A DNA stretch of 63,302 nucleotides from positions 1 through 63,302 of the forward strand of contig CAZCDS010000036.1 of the NCBI GenBank assembly GCA_964497585.1, written 5' to 3'. The translations under genes were made by a program, and so were the position numbers. A model generated the notes under the pieces. It ran no database searches and had not been told where the DNA came from. It saw only the letters and a list, made by a program, of their open reading frames with translations. Origin of the DNA: CAZCDS01 sp964497585 (lineage in GTDB: Bacteria; Desulfobacterota; Desulfomonilia; Desulfomonilales; Desulfomonilaceae). Of the stretch, positions 8,510 through 17,360 are shown piece after piece. How positions within the stretch are numbered: position 1 is the first letter of the stretch; each line of letters starts with the position of its first letter.

Positions 8510-9904
8510 TCACAGCGTGGTAAAAAACTCGTCCATGATCCGCCGAAGCTCACTGGGCGGCGTCATTCTCTTGTCAAACATGTCCATCTCAAATCTCAGC
8601 GTGGGAACTCCAGTCTCCTCCTTGATCTTGTCGCTGAGAAGTTTGTTGAGCGCCCAGAAATGCTTGCACGCCATGTGGCCCCCCAGTATCAGGGCATCCG
8701 CTTTAAAGGCCTTGACAATGTAAACAAAGTCATTGATCCATACATCTGAGAATCCCATGCTCTGTCTGGCCATGGGCATTTGCAGAGCCCTCCAAGCCAG
8801 GCCCTCAATCATAGTCTCCATATTCGTGGTATCAACCAGTCCTACACCTGCGGGCATGTAGGTCAGCGTGTCGGATATGTATGCCACGCCATGCGTTTCC
8901 TCGAGCCAATCAAAGAGGGGTAGGTCGTAGCACTCCCATGTGTATCCGTATACGGCTCTTCGTTCCTTCATCCCTTCGGGAATGACGCCGTCCCCCTTCT
9001 CGGCTCTCTCTTTTGTCAACTCGTAGAGCCGCGCAAAATATTTGGCGGCATTCGGCGTCCCGATCTGAGTGATGAAGATCGTGTCCGCAGGACGATGCCA
9101 GCCGGGTTCAGGGCAGGGATGGAGTTTCTTCAGATCTTGTAACTTCACGATCGCTTCAACAGCCTGATTGCCGTAATTGCAGTACTCCCTCAGTTTGTCC
9201 TCGTCGAGGGTATTGCCCGTGAGCTTCTCAAGTTCCTCAATCATGTGCTTCATCTCGGAAACCATGTATCCGAGCCCGCGCTCATTCCTGTAATACGGTG
9301 TGTTCACGACGACGAATGGAGCTTTGTATTTGTAGGCCGTCCATTCGTACATCTTGTTGCTCGCATCACACGGTGTGGTGCTCTTGACGATGATATCAGG
9401 ATCAGGGATACTGCCCATCAAGAAGAACCCACAGGTGCCTTTCTGTGTGGAGCAGAGATGATCAGGATAGCCCTCGGCCTCGATCCGATCTATGCCGTCT
9501 TCGGATCCTTTCTCGTACAGGGCGGCTGTGAGTCCAGATATCACCTCAAAACATATGGGAACGGCGTCCAGCGCCAGCATGATTTCCACACTCAAGGGGA
9601 AATAGTGGTAGCACGCCAGCTTCCCCTCGTCCAGTGCGGCATTGGCCCAGTCAGTCCAGTCCATAATGTTGTCAACAAAGGCGGCGGCACTTCCCTTATT
9701 CTTTTCCTTCAAGATCGTATTGATCAGATCTTTTTGAACCATATCGAAATTTGTCTGGTACTCCTCCGGCAGAATCTCCCTGACCACATCCGGGCCGCCC
9801 CAATCGTCCAGGCTGGTGAGCCCTTCCTGATTGAGAACAAATGTGGCGAGTTCGCCGGTTATCTTCCACCTGTCAAAAATCGTTCTGTCCATTCTATCGT
9901 TCAT
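8510..9904 (-). CDS. BcrB/BzdO/HgdB-like reductase or dehydratase subunit
   Basis: A 464-residue member of the 2-hydroxyacyl-CoA dehydratase D-component/benzoyl-CoA reductase family. Visible family features are YHYFPLSVEIMLALDAVP, the cysteine-containing segments LCSTQKGTCGFF and STTPCDASNKMYEW, APFVVVNTPYYR, LGGHMACKHFW, and the C-terminal GVPTLRFEMDMFDKR. Such subunits bind the acyl-CoA and Fe-S clusters and carry out radical reduction or dehydration with electrons from the ATPase partner. The ATG at 9904 has GGAGG 8 nt upstream. It follows the BcrC-like gene by 5 bp, so the two are cotranscribed. The length suits BzdO/BcrB, but HgdA/HgdB-type dehydratase remains possible. Substrate unknown. 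Confidence 0.85.
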   Translation of the reverse strand: MNDRMDRTIFDRWKITGELATFVLNQEGLTSLDDWGGPDVVREILPEEYQTNFDMVQKDLINTILKEKNKGSAAAFVDNIMDWTDWANAALDEGKLACYHYFPLSVEIMLALDAVPICFEVISGLTAALYEKGSEDGIDRIEAEGYPDHLCSTQKGTCGFFLMGSIPDPDIIVKSTTPCDASNKMYEWTAYKYKAPFVVVNTPYYRNERGLGYMVSEMKHMIEELEKLTGNTLDEDKLREYCNYGNQAVEAIVKLQDLKKLHPCPEPGWHRPADTIFITQIGTPNAAKYFARLYELTKERAEKGDGVIPEGMKERRAVYGYTWECYDLPLFDWLEETHGVAYISDTLTYMPAGVGLVDTTNMETMIEGLAWRALQMPMARQSMGFSDVWINDFVYIVKAFKADALILGGHMACKHFWALNKLLSDKIKEETGVPTLRFEMDMFDKRMTPPSELRRIMDEFFTTL

Positions 9905-9909
9905 CTCAT

Positions 9910-11037
9910 CTACCTCCTGCCAATCCTCTCCAAAAATGCTTCAATCCTTGTTCGTAGCCTGCCCACATCGGAAAGCATGTATTCCCGTTCCAGCACCAAG
10001 ACGGGCATTCCTTTGGCCTCCAACTCTTCAGTGAGCATAGGGCTATCCACCGCATGGTTATCACAAAACACAATCTTCTGAAGAAGGATTCCGTCCACAT
10101 CAGCCCCCGTGGCCATCTCCTCCGTAAATCTCAGCCGATTCTCGAATTGACCCATCATCCGGGGGCATGGATTATGATAGTAGTACCGTTTGGAGATGGC
10201 CGATAGGGGATCTCCATCGTCCTCGACCTGGTTCATGAAATGCCTGCTCCCGAAACAGAGCGAATCAGTCACGACCATGCCGCCCAAGTCCTCGATGATT
10301 TCCATGAGGGCCGGATCATCAAGGGCCGATCCTCCCGCCATCAATCGGGCCTTATAATCAGCATTCCCCTTTCTTGCTCTTATCTCAGCCAAGGCTTCCG
10401 CCATGAGTTCGTTGAACTTCTCTCTCGGCATGATTCCCGCCGACAGCATCAGCCTCAGGGCATCTGAACCGCTGATAGGGACCTCCTCGGCCTTCCTCAG
10501 TTGGTAGAGATCTTCAATAAGGCGTCGGCTCTCATTGTAGATCTCTATGGACTTTTTGAGATCCTCATCGGTTAGTCTCACCCCAAAGTCATTCATGAGT
10601 TTTTCTTTGAAATTAAAAACCTCCTCTTTGTACCACTCATAGCCGGCATCGCTCAGCGAATGGGGGACCGTTACCATATATTGATAGTCAGTCGCCGGGA
10701 CATGTTTATCCCAGATCTCGTAAATGCGACGAATCTGCTCACAGCCGTTGAGGAAGCAGAATCCATCCAGGAAGTCGTACTGACCTTCCAGGCCGGCCTG
10801 AAGAAGGCACCTGGAGAAGGTGCAATTGAAGCGATGCATGTATACATCGGCAAGGCCCGTCTCCTTTGTTCCTCGCGCCTCCATCCGGTACGGGAACAGG
10901 CCTGCCGCGTGGATGATTTCCTCGGGGACATATCCGCACACAAAACCAATCACGCGGCCGCCGTCGGCCTTCCATCTTTCGATGTACGGATTCTCCTGCC
11001 GCGTGGGCAAACGCAGTAGTTCATCTATTGCGCTCAT
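9910..11037 (-). CDS. BcrC/BzdN/HgdB-like reductase or dehydratase subunit
   Basis: A 375-residue second subunit of the family, with VCGYVPEEIIHAAGLFPYR, FNCTFSRCLLQAG, FCFLNGCEQIRRIYE, SLCFGSRH and the late VFCDNHAVDSPML segment. Conserved cysteines in these stretches are the usual Fe-S ligands. ATG 11037 is chosen over an upstream start at 11052 because GGAGG lies 5 nt before it and the protein then begins MSAIDELLR. It probably forms the substrate-reducing heterodimer with the 464-residue protein downstream. The CoA ligase gene upstream ends 31 bp away. The product could reduce an aromatic or cyclic acyl-CoA, or dehydrate a 2-hydroxyacyl-CoA. Confidence 0.85.
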   Translation of the reverse strand: MSAIDELLRLPTRQENPYIERWKADGGRVIGFVCGYVPEEIIHAAGLFPYRMEARGTKETGLADVYMHRFNCTFSRCLLQAGLEGQYDFLDGFCFLNGCEQIRRIYEIWDKHVPATDYQYMVTVPHSLSDAGYEWYKEEVFNFKEKLMNDFGVRLTDEDLKKSIEIYNESRRLIEDLYQLRKAEEVPISGSDALRLMLSAGIMPREKFNELMAEALAEIRARKGNADYKARLMAGGSALDDPALMEIIEDLGGMVVTDSLCFGSRHFMNQVEDDGDPLSAISKRYYYHNPCPRMMGQFENRLRFTEEMATGADVDGILLQKIVFCDNHAVDSPMLTEELEAKGMPVLVLEREYMLSDVGRLRTRIEAFLERIGRR

Positions 11038-11068
11038 GTTAGCCTCCCTCAATCATTGGTTAACGCTC

Positions 11069-12760
11069 TTACGATTCAAGCTTGGATTGCTTCATCTTCA
11101 TCATCTCTTCATCCCTGAGTTGTTTCTTGAAGAGCTTTTCAGAGACGGTCATTGGCAGGCTGTCCCGGAACTCGATCGACTTGGGAACCGCATAGGCAGA
11201 GAGCTTCTGTTTACAGAAACCAATGATTTCATCACCTCCCACTTCTCCCTCGTACTCGTCCTTCAGTACGATAAACGCTTTTACGCGCTCGCTTCCGGGA
11301 CGATCAGCGTCAGGCAGCCCAATAGTTACCGCCTGAGCAACCGCCGGATGTTCAAACAAAATACTATCCACGGTAGTGGAGTAGACTTTGAATCCGGAGA
11401 CGTTGATCATGTCCTTGTCTCTGTCAACAAGGAAAAAGTAGCCGTCCTCATCTACCTTACACAGATCTCCCGTTGCGAGCCAGCCGTCAGTAAGGCCCGA
11501 ACCGGGAGTCGGCCAATACCCTTTCATTACCTGTGGACCCCGAATATGCAGCTCCCCCACTTCTCCGGAGGGGACCTCCCTATCGGTTTCCGGGTCAACC
11601 AATTTCACTTCCGTATCGACAATCGGCACTCCTATGGACTCGAACTTTTCAAAGGGCATAAAGCCGGTCACCTTGGCAAAACTCGATAGGTTGAAGTGGG
11701 TCACAGGCCCTGTCTCTGTGAGACCGTAGGCCTCCGTAATAGGCATGCCGGTCTCCTTTCTGAATGCCTTGGCCACCTCAGTGGGCAGGGGAGCGGCTCC
11801 CGAAGTGAAGGAGGTATTGGTCCTGCCAATCTTTCTCTCTACCAGTTTCATGTACTGGGTTGGCACAAAGCTCGCCATAAAGGGCCGGTACTCTTTCAGG
11901 TATCTGACAACCGTGTCATAATCCCTGGGGTCTGGATTCAAGAGCATCTGAAGTCCCCAATATGTGGCTGCGCGGGTACACCAGTGGCCGTAGATATGAA
12001 AGGTAGGAAGGGTAATGAGCATGGAGGATTTGCCCTTGATGCCCTGCTCTAGCGGCCCCATTGCCCACGGAAGTGACTGGATGGTGTTCGATGTCAGGTT
12101 GTAATGGGAGAGCATGACGCCCTTCGGTGTCCCGGTCGATCCGCCCGTAAAGGCAAGAATCGCCAGGTCTTCGCGGGGATCGATCCGCACCTCGGGCGGC
12201 TGAGGCTGGGACCTTGAGATGACGTCGCGCAGTTGCAGGGTATCCGGCTTGGCCCCTGTTTCGGGCTCCTGTGACGAGAAATCGTTGAGGGCCGTTATGA
12301 TGATTCTCTTGAGTTCGGTCTTACCCTGTATCGACATAACAAGATCGAGTGATGTGTCCAGGCAAATTACGGTTTCAGCGCCCGATTCCCCGATCTCGTA
12401 GGTAAGTTCATGTTCCTGGTGAAGGAGGCTGCAAGGCACATGCACGGCTCCAGTTTTCTGAATTGCGGAATCCGCCATGAGAAATTGAGGTGAGGTTGGC
12501 AGGATGGTCGCAACCCTGTCCCCCTTTTTCACTCCGAGCCCAACCAGGGCATTCGCCAGCCTGTCCACACACTCCTTCAGCTCACCCCACGTAATCTTCC
12601 TGCCGAGGTACACGCAGGCCGATCTCCTGGCGTACTTCTCAGCCGCACTGTCAAAGAAGTTATAGAGCGGTACCTCCGGGTAGGGCTCCATGCTTCGAGC
12701 AAGCTTGAACGGACCCAGCTTATAACCATCAAGCCAGGGTTTGTCCGCGAGCGAACTCAT
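11069..12760 (-). CDS. AMP-forming acyl-CoA ligase
   Basis: A 563-residue ANL-superfamily enzyme that activates a carboxylic acid to its CoA thioester through an acyl-adenylate. Landmarks are the P-loop FTGGSTGTPKGVMLSHYN (~residue 200), TEAYGLTETGPVTHFN, GWLATGDLCKVDEDGY, and the hinge DRDKDMINVSGFKVY. The catalytic lysine region reads MTVSEKLFKKQLR: the lysine is kept but the usual preceding glycine is glutamate. ATG 12760 is chosen (GGGAG upstream); the frame stays open to 12958 within the AOR gene. The AOR stop codon is immediately before the start, so the two are translationally linked. It probably supplies the CoA ester used by the ring-reductase-like complex. Confidence 0.88.
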   Translation of the reverse strand: MSSLADKPWLDGYKLGPFKLARSMEPYPEVPLYNFFDSAAEKYARRSACVYLGRKITWGELKECVDRLANALVGLGVKKGDRVATILPTSPQFLMADSAIQKTGAVHVPCSLLHQEHELTYEIGESGAETVICLDTSLDLVMSIQGKTELKRIIITALNDFSSQEPETGAKPDTLQLRDVISRSQPQPPEVRIDPREDLAILAFTGGSTGTPKGVMLSHYNLTSNTIQSLPWAMGPLEQGIKGKSSMLITLPTFHIYGHWCTRAATYWGLQMLLNPDPRDYDTVVRYLKEYRPFMASFVPTQYMKLVERKIGRTNTSFTSGAAPLPTEVAKAFRKETGMPITEAYGLTETGPVTHFNLSSFAKVTGFMPFEKFESIGVPIVDTEVKLVDPETDREVPSGEVGELHIRGPQVMKGYWPTPGSGLTDGWLATGDLCKVDEDGYFFLVDRDKDMINVSGFKVYSTTVDSILFEHPAVAQAVTIGLPDADRPGSERVKAFIVLKDEYEGEVGGDEIIGFCKQKLSAYAVPKSIEFRDSLPMTVSEKLFKKQLRDEEMMKMKQSKLES

Positions 12761-12761
12761 G

Positions 12762-14621
12762 CTATACACTCCCTTCCTGATCAACAATATCCCCCAGACC
12801 GAGTTCATCGAGCTTTGCGGCAGTCGGTTTGCCCGTCTGCTTATCCCATCCCCTGAATTCGTAATAGGCGTCCAGAAGAGGGTCCAGGTCAACGACCAGA
12901 CCCTTTGCGGGTCCGTCCGCGAGGGGCTCCTCCAGCAACCGTTGGGGCAGGGTGTCATCAGCGCGGCTGCAACCCTCTCTCACATTGAATGCCCTCGAAA
13001 GGTTAAAGATTCGCTCGCCTGCCTGCCTGAACTCGTCTTCGTCGAAGTCCCAACCAGTCGCATGCTCTATAAGGGGAATCACGTCTTCGGCCATCAGCGC
13101 CATGCCCATGAATTTGCAGGCCCCAATCGCGTCAAAAACTGTCAGGGCATCCTCCAAATCTTTCACGACCTTCGCTTCCTTGGGGTTCTCTACCATGGGG
13201 TCTTCTATGGTGCTTTCCGGAACGATTAGAAAGGGAATATCGATAAACGTGGGACCCTGGACATATGCTGTAATATGATCTCCTCCCCTGTTGGCTGTAG
13301 CAAAACCAAGCCCGGTTATCTTTGTCGCCCTGCAATCGTAGGCGGGAAGCTCCAGGCCTTTCACGTTCATAGCAAAGGCTTCACTTCCTCGGCCCAGTTT
13401 CTCCGCCATTCTTCGTGTACCTTCTGCCAGAAGGTTGCCGATGCCTTCTCTCCTTGCGATTTTGTGTATCAGCTCTACTACAACGTCCGCTTCACCGAAT
13501 GTTATTTCCAAGCCTTCTGTTTCCTCCGGTGTCAGTATGCCCTTTTCGAAGCATTCCATTGCAAAAGCGATGGTGCTCCCAGTCGATATGGTATCCAAAC
13601 CGTATTCATTGCAGAGATTATTGGCGTAGGTGATCGCCTCCAGGTCGGAGATATCGCACATTGGGCCAAGGCTCCCAACAGTCTCGTATTCTGGACCTTC
13701 ACCCTTGCAGGCGTATTTTCCCGTCACCTCTGATAACCTTCCACAGGCAATGGGGCAGGCAAAACAAGCCTTCCTCCCCGTCAAGATCTTTTCATTGATG
13801 GCCGGCCCGTTAATATCGTCAGCATAGGAGCACGATCCAAACTGCCAATTCCTCGTGGGGAGGCCACCCTTCACATTCACAAGATCGAGCACCATGTCGG
13901 TACCATATACTTCTAGCGTCATCTTCAGGAGACTTTCGTTAACGAAATCGCCGGCCTTTTGCGCTGCATCATCAAACTCCTTCTTATTAGCGATAGTTAT
14001 CTTCTGACTGCCGGTAACGGCAACCGCCTTCAGATTTTTCGAACCCATCACGGCACCTAAGCCGCATCTCCCGAGAGCCCGATGGACGTCATTCATGATC
14101 GCGGCATATCTCACAAGGTTTTCCCCGGCGATCCCGATGCATGCGACATTGAATTTCTTAGCCAATTCCTCCCTAAGCTTCTCATTTGTCTCCTGAACGC
14201 TCTTTCCCCATAAGGGCTTGCCGTCCCGCAATTCCGCTTTTCCGTCATCTATCATCAGGTAAACAGGCTCCTCTGATCTTCCCTCCAGAATGATGCCGTC
14301 AAAGCCGGATCGCTTCAAATCAACTCCCCAACGGCCCCCTGAATTGGCAGATCCCCAGAAACCGGTAAGAGGAGATTTACTTACGGCACTGAACCGACCT
14401 GAACTTGGGGACATGGTGCCGGTTAAGGGCCCGGTCATCAAAATCAACTTGTTTTCGGATCCCAGCGGGTCGGTTCCCGGCTCCATTTCGTCATAAAGAT
14501 ACTTAGTGGCGAGACCACTGCCCCCAAGAAACCGCCTCGCCGTTACCTCGGACAATGGTTCTTCCGAGATCTTGCCCGTTGAAAGATTCGCCCTCAAGAT
14601 CTTTCCCATGAACCCAAACAT
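12762..14621 (-). CDS. Tungsten aldehyde:ferredoxin oxidoreductase (AOR)
   Basis: A 619-residue AOR-family enzyme, close to the usual ~600. The N-terminal domain has GFMGKILRANLSTG and GGSGLATKYLYDEM. The pterin/cluster region contains CFACPIACGR, the C-x2-C-x3-C set for the [4Fe-4S] cluster, with a late cysteine in AIGACKFMG. AOR enzymes interconvert aldehydes and carboxylates with ferredoxin at a tungsto-bispterin. ATG 14621 is chosen because GGAG lies 9 nt upstream; ATG 14627 is only 3 nt from it. In this cluster it could oxidise an aldehyde intermediate, or reduce an acid using low-potential ferredoxin. The MoaD-like gene at the cluster's end fits a pterin-containing enzyme. Confidence 0.92.
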   Translation of the reverse strand: MFGFMGKILRANLSTGKISEEPLSEVTARRFLGGSGLATKYLYDEMEPGTDPLGSENKLILMTGPLTGTMSPSSGRFSAVSKSPLTGFWGSANSGGRWGVDLKRSGFDGIILEGRSEEPVYLMIDDGKAELRDGKPLWGKSVQETNEKLREELAKKFNVACIGIAGENLVRYAAIMNDVHRALGRCGLGAVMGSKNLKAVAVTGSQKITIANKKEFDDAAQKAGDFVNESLLKMTLEVYGTDMVLDLVNVKGGLPTRNWQFGSCSYADDINGPAINEKILTGRKACFACPIACGRLSEVTGKYACKGEGPEYETVGSLGPMCDISDLEAITYANNLCNEYGLDTISTGSTIAFAMECFEKGILTPEETEGLEITFGEADVVVELIHKIARREGIGNLLAEGTRRMAEKLGRGSEAFAMNVKGLELPAYDCRATKITGLGFATANRGGDHITAYVQGPTFIDIPFLIVPESTIEDPMVENPKEAKVVKDLEDALTVFDAIGACKFMGMALMAEDVIPLIEHATGWDFDEDEFRQAGERIFNLSRAFNVREGCSRADDTLPQRLLEEPLADGPAKGLVVDLDPLLDAYYEFRGWDKQTGKPTAAKLDELGLGDIVDQEGSV

Positions 14622-14646
14622 GTTCATTCGCTCCTTTCATCTCCAG

Positions 14647-15015
14647 CTATTCTTCGTGAATAAGAGCCCTGGCCATCTTGAGGAGCTTGATTAAGTTGCC
14701 CCCCACCTTGATTTTTCTAGTGAGGGCAGCTTTGATGGGTCCTACCTGTCCACTGGTAAGCTCTGAAAGTGCGTCGAAGCTCCCGGCGACACGAGCACTC
14801 GGCTTCGGAATAGCGCCGTCCTGGATCTCGATCACGCCTTTGGCGAAGAATACGGTGTTGGTGACCCCCGAGTCTGATTCGGTAACTACAAGACTACCGT
14901 TTATGTTTTTCACACGTGACCAGATCTCACTCTTCTTGAGATTCTCATCGATCAGGGACTTGATGGTCCAACCAAGGCCGCTTACGTCCTCACCTCTGAT
15001 CTTGACTTCGGCCAT
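14647..15015 (-). CDS. SCP2 sterol-binding-domain protein (copy A)
   Basis: A 122-residue SCP2-fold protein, diverged from copies B and C. The visible pattern is the SCP2 core of a long helix followed by strands: NGSLVVTES, TNTVFFAKGVIEIQDG, KPSARVAGSFDALSELTSGQ, and the end helix GGNLIKLLKMARAL. ATG 15015 is preferred (GGAG 6 nt upstream) to the frame opening at 15072. It is 25 bp upstream of the AOR gene and codirectional. Proteins of this fold bind hydrophobic acyl chains or sterols; here it may carry or present a poorly soluble acyl-CoA or acid within the pathway. Confidence 0.75.
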   Translation of the reverse strand: MAEVKIRGEDVSGLGWTIKSLIDENLKKSEIWSRVKNINGSLVVTESDSGVTNTVFFAKGVIEIQDGAIPKPSARVAGSFDALSELTSGQVGPIKAALTRKIKVGGNLIKLLKMARALIHEE

Positions 15016-15318
15016 AAAATGCTCCTTCCGTGCAAGGCTAGATCCACAGTAGAGGTATCTTGACACTTTCAATCATCGAGCCGAACTATCCAGAAACCAG
15101 AATCGCCGGTGCCACTTTTTGGGCGTCGATGCTGCGGAGGCGAAACCTTCGGAACAGCACCTTCGTCACTCCGGCACGAAGCCTTGTCACAGCTCCTCTT
15201 CTGCTGTCACCTCGCCTTGTGCTGAACCGCCTCTGGCAAGCGGTCGCGATTGCTTTGTAACGGCCAATCGTTGAGACTTCTCCCGCAGCTCTTGAGCGCA
15301 TTGCTGAATTTGTTGAAA

Positions 15319-15741
15319 TTACTCCCCGAGATATTCGTTTGGGAACGAACTGATGCTGTTCGCGACGGCCCGAATGAATTTGGCATTCCGCATGATCTTA
15401 GACATATCGCCCTTAAGCTTGAAAATACCTCTCACTACTCCTTCAATGAAATCCTTTTCCCCTTTTACGACCGGCTTGTAGTCAGCATAGGAGCCGGTAC
15501 AATAGAACCCCGGACTTTTCAGTGAAGGATCGTCAAGTAGGCGGGCGTCAGTGCATTTACCGGCCGTAGTCTCCAAGTATACGTACAGGGTTTCGTTCAG
15601 TCCGCCTCCAGGCTGAAGCTCAAAAATGAAGTTACCGTTGAAGTCAACTCCCCACTTCTTTCCTGTCTCGGCAACTGCCGTGTCATTGTTCAAAGCGTTC
15701 TTCCATTCCTCGCACCATTCTTGGGAAGGATAGAGTGCCAT
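15319..15741 (-). CDS. SCP2 sterol-binding-domain protein (copy B)
   Basis: A 140-residue cytoplasmic SCP2-like protein starting MALYPSQEWC, with a ribosome-binding site (AAAGGAG) upstream of ATG 15741. Core segments are FNGNFIFELQPGG, LYVYLETTAG, GFYCTGSYADYKPVVKGEKDF and SSFPNEYLGE. Several tryptophans and two cysteines (residues ~9 and ~62) are shared with copy C, which implies a paralogous pair kept under selection. It lies 31 bp downstream of the acyl-CoA dehydrogenase gene. Role inferred: lipid or acyl-CoA binding for the cluster's hydrophobic substrate. Confidence 0.8.
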   Translation of the reverse strand: MALYPSQEWCEEWKNALNNDTAVAETGKKWGVDFNGNFIFELQPGGGLNETLYVYLETTAGKCTDARLLDDPSLKSPGFYCTGSYADYKPVVKGEKDFIEGVVRGIFKLKGDMSKIMRNAKFIRAVANSISSFPNEYLGE

Positions 15742-15772
15742 CTTTTATCTCCTTTCAAGATATGTGAGGCGT

Positions 15773-17032
15773 TCACAGAGTCTCAATGTCATACCAGTAT
15801 CGCGCGTTCTCAAGAGTCTTGAGTCCTTTTCCGCCCATCCACAACCCAATCATCTTGGAGTCACGCCAATGCTTTTCGATGTCGAATTCATGTGCATAGC
15901 CGTAGGAGCCCATAAAATCCATGGCCCGGCTGCAAGCCCGCTCCACTGCGTTGTTGGCGTGAAGGGCCAAGCCACGGGACTTGAGCTCCAATCTTTCATC
16001 CCATGGATCTAGCCCGTATATCTCTGGATGATCCATTTCTCTAGTGTATGACCACATCCACGCAGAGGTGGACTCAATGAGCATGGCGACCTCAGACAAC
16101 ATGTCCGCACATAAGCTGTGCTCCTTTAAGGGTTTGCCCGCGATCACGCGCTCGGTGGTCCATTTTTTAATGATCTCGTACACATTCTTCATGATCCCCA
16201 CGGCCATGGCTGCCGAGGCGATGTTGCCCATGGTAATAGTCCTTATCCAGTATTTTAGGTCATCACCTGGTCCATGAAGCCTGTAGCGTTTGGGAACCCT
16301 TACGTTGTCAAACCACATATCGGTGTTGATGTCGCCAGCCATGCCCGCCTTTCGGTAAGGGTTTCCGACGGATACCCCAGGCGTGTCTGCCGGAATGAGG
16401 ATCAGCGCAAAATCCTTGGGATCGCTACTTCCTCTGTTGGTTGTACACACCGTAACGTAGAGGTCTCCAACCTTCCCCGAATTGCTCGGCCATAGCTTGT
16501 GTCCATTGATCACCCACTCATTACCGTCCAAGCTCGCTGTCGTTTGGATTGTCCGACCTTTAATACGGCCGATATTTTCTATATCCGCTCCGCTGGGCGG
16601 CTCTGTCATTGCATGACAGCCGACGTATAGGTCATCCCCGCAGAATTTCGGTCCGAATTCCTCAATGAGCTCCATGTTTCTGTGGGGCTTTAGCACCATG
16701 GTCATCATGCCCCAAACCGAACAGATACATCCGGTACAAAAGCCAGAGTCAAGCCTCGCCAACTCTTCACAAATAACATTGGTAATGGCCATAGGCTCAG
16801 GCATGTCAGTGCCGCCTACGCTGGCTGGGAAAAATGCAGCGTTGATCCCTAGGTCAACCAGGATTTCTTTCATAAGGGGCTTGACGATTTTGTGATCTCG
16901 CCAGTCGTCATCTATCTGTTGTCTTATGGGAATGTAGTTCTCATTTCCCCACCTTCTTATAACCCGGCCGAGATCCGACACAAAATCCGAGATCCACTCT
17001 TTTGGTCTGATGAAGTCATCGATATCTGGCAT
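15773..17032 (-). CDS. Acyl-CoA dehydrogenase lacking the usual catalytic Glu
   Basis: A 419-residue flavoprotein of the acyl-CoA dehydrogenase family, first gene of the minus-strand cluster. It has the N-terminal helical domain, the FAD/substrate segment HAMTEPPSGADIENIG, WVINGHKLWPSNSG, and the C-terminal domain with GSYGYAHEFDIEKHWRDSK. At the position where typical members have Y-E-G-T (the Glu being the base), this protein reads W-M-G-G. The base must come from elsewhere or the chemistry differs. Enzymes acting on cyclohexane- and cyclohexene-carboxyl-CoA are reported to use an Asp from another position; that is from memory. ATG 17032 starts MPDIDDF. Substrate unknown, possibly alicyclic. 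Confidence 0.85.
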   Translation of the reverse strand: MPDIDDFIRPKEWISDFVSDLGRVIRRWGNENYIPIRQQIDDDWRDHKIVKPLMKEILVDLGINAAFFPASVGGTDMPEPMAITNVICEELARLDSGFCTGCICSVWGMMTMVLKPHRNMELIEEFGPKFCGDDLYVGCHAMTEPPSGADIENIGRIKGRTIQTTASLDGNEWVINGHKLWPSNSGKVGDLYVTVCTTNRGSSDPKDFALILIPADTPGVSVGNPYRKAGMAGDINTDMWFDNVRVPKRYRLHGPGDDLKYWIRTITMGNIASAAMAVGIMKNVYEIIKKWTTERVIAGKPLKEHSLCADMLSEVAMLIESTSAWMWSYTREMDHPEIYGLDPWDERLELKSRGLALHANNAVERACSRAMDFMGSYGYAHEFDIEKHWRDSKMIGLWMGGKGLKTLENARYWYDIETL

Positions 17033-17360
17033 GTGAGAAACCCCCTTCTTGAATAGCTTTGTCCGGAATTATGCAGCGGTCTTTCCATTCGGGGGGTATT
17101 TGGGACGATAACGGGGCGAGGATGGTACCTGTGACCCCCAAAGGCCTCCGTGCCTCCGGCCACTAGACCCGACCGATGGAAGACCCTGTAACGTAGCCGA
17201 AAAAACCTAGTTTGCCCCTTGTCTGAGCGTACCTCACTACAAGTTCTTCTGTCAACCAGAATTTTATAGAGTGCCGCGCATTGATCTTCGCGGTCACAGC
17301 AGGGTCTCCTCCGATAGATTTCTGTGATAAGGATTCGCCCATCACTTTAACGGAGGAGGG
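17033..17360. other. Region upstream of the minus-strand cluster
   Basis: About 330 bp between the divergent acyl-CoA dehydrogenase gene and the IS630 fragment. It should hold the promoter of the 17.0-4.6 kb cluster, but I see no clear -35/-10 pair or operator. Confidence 0.35.

Noticed and set aside
15086..15301. 71-codon minus-strand frame between SCP2 genes
   Set aside because: Very arginine-rich and without a start signal; typical of a non-coding GC-rich frame.
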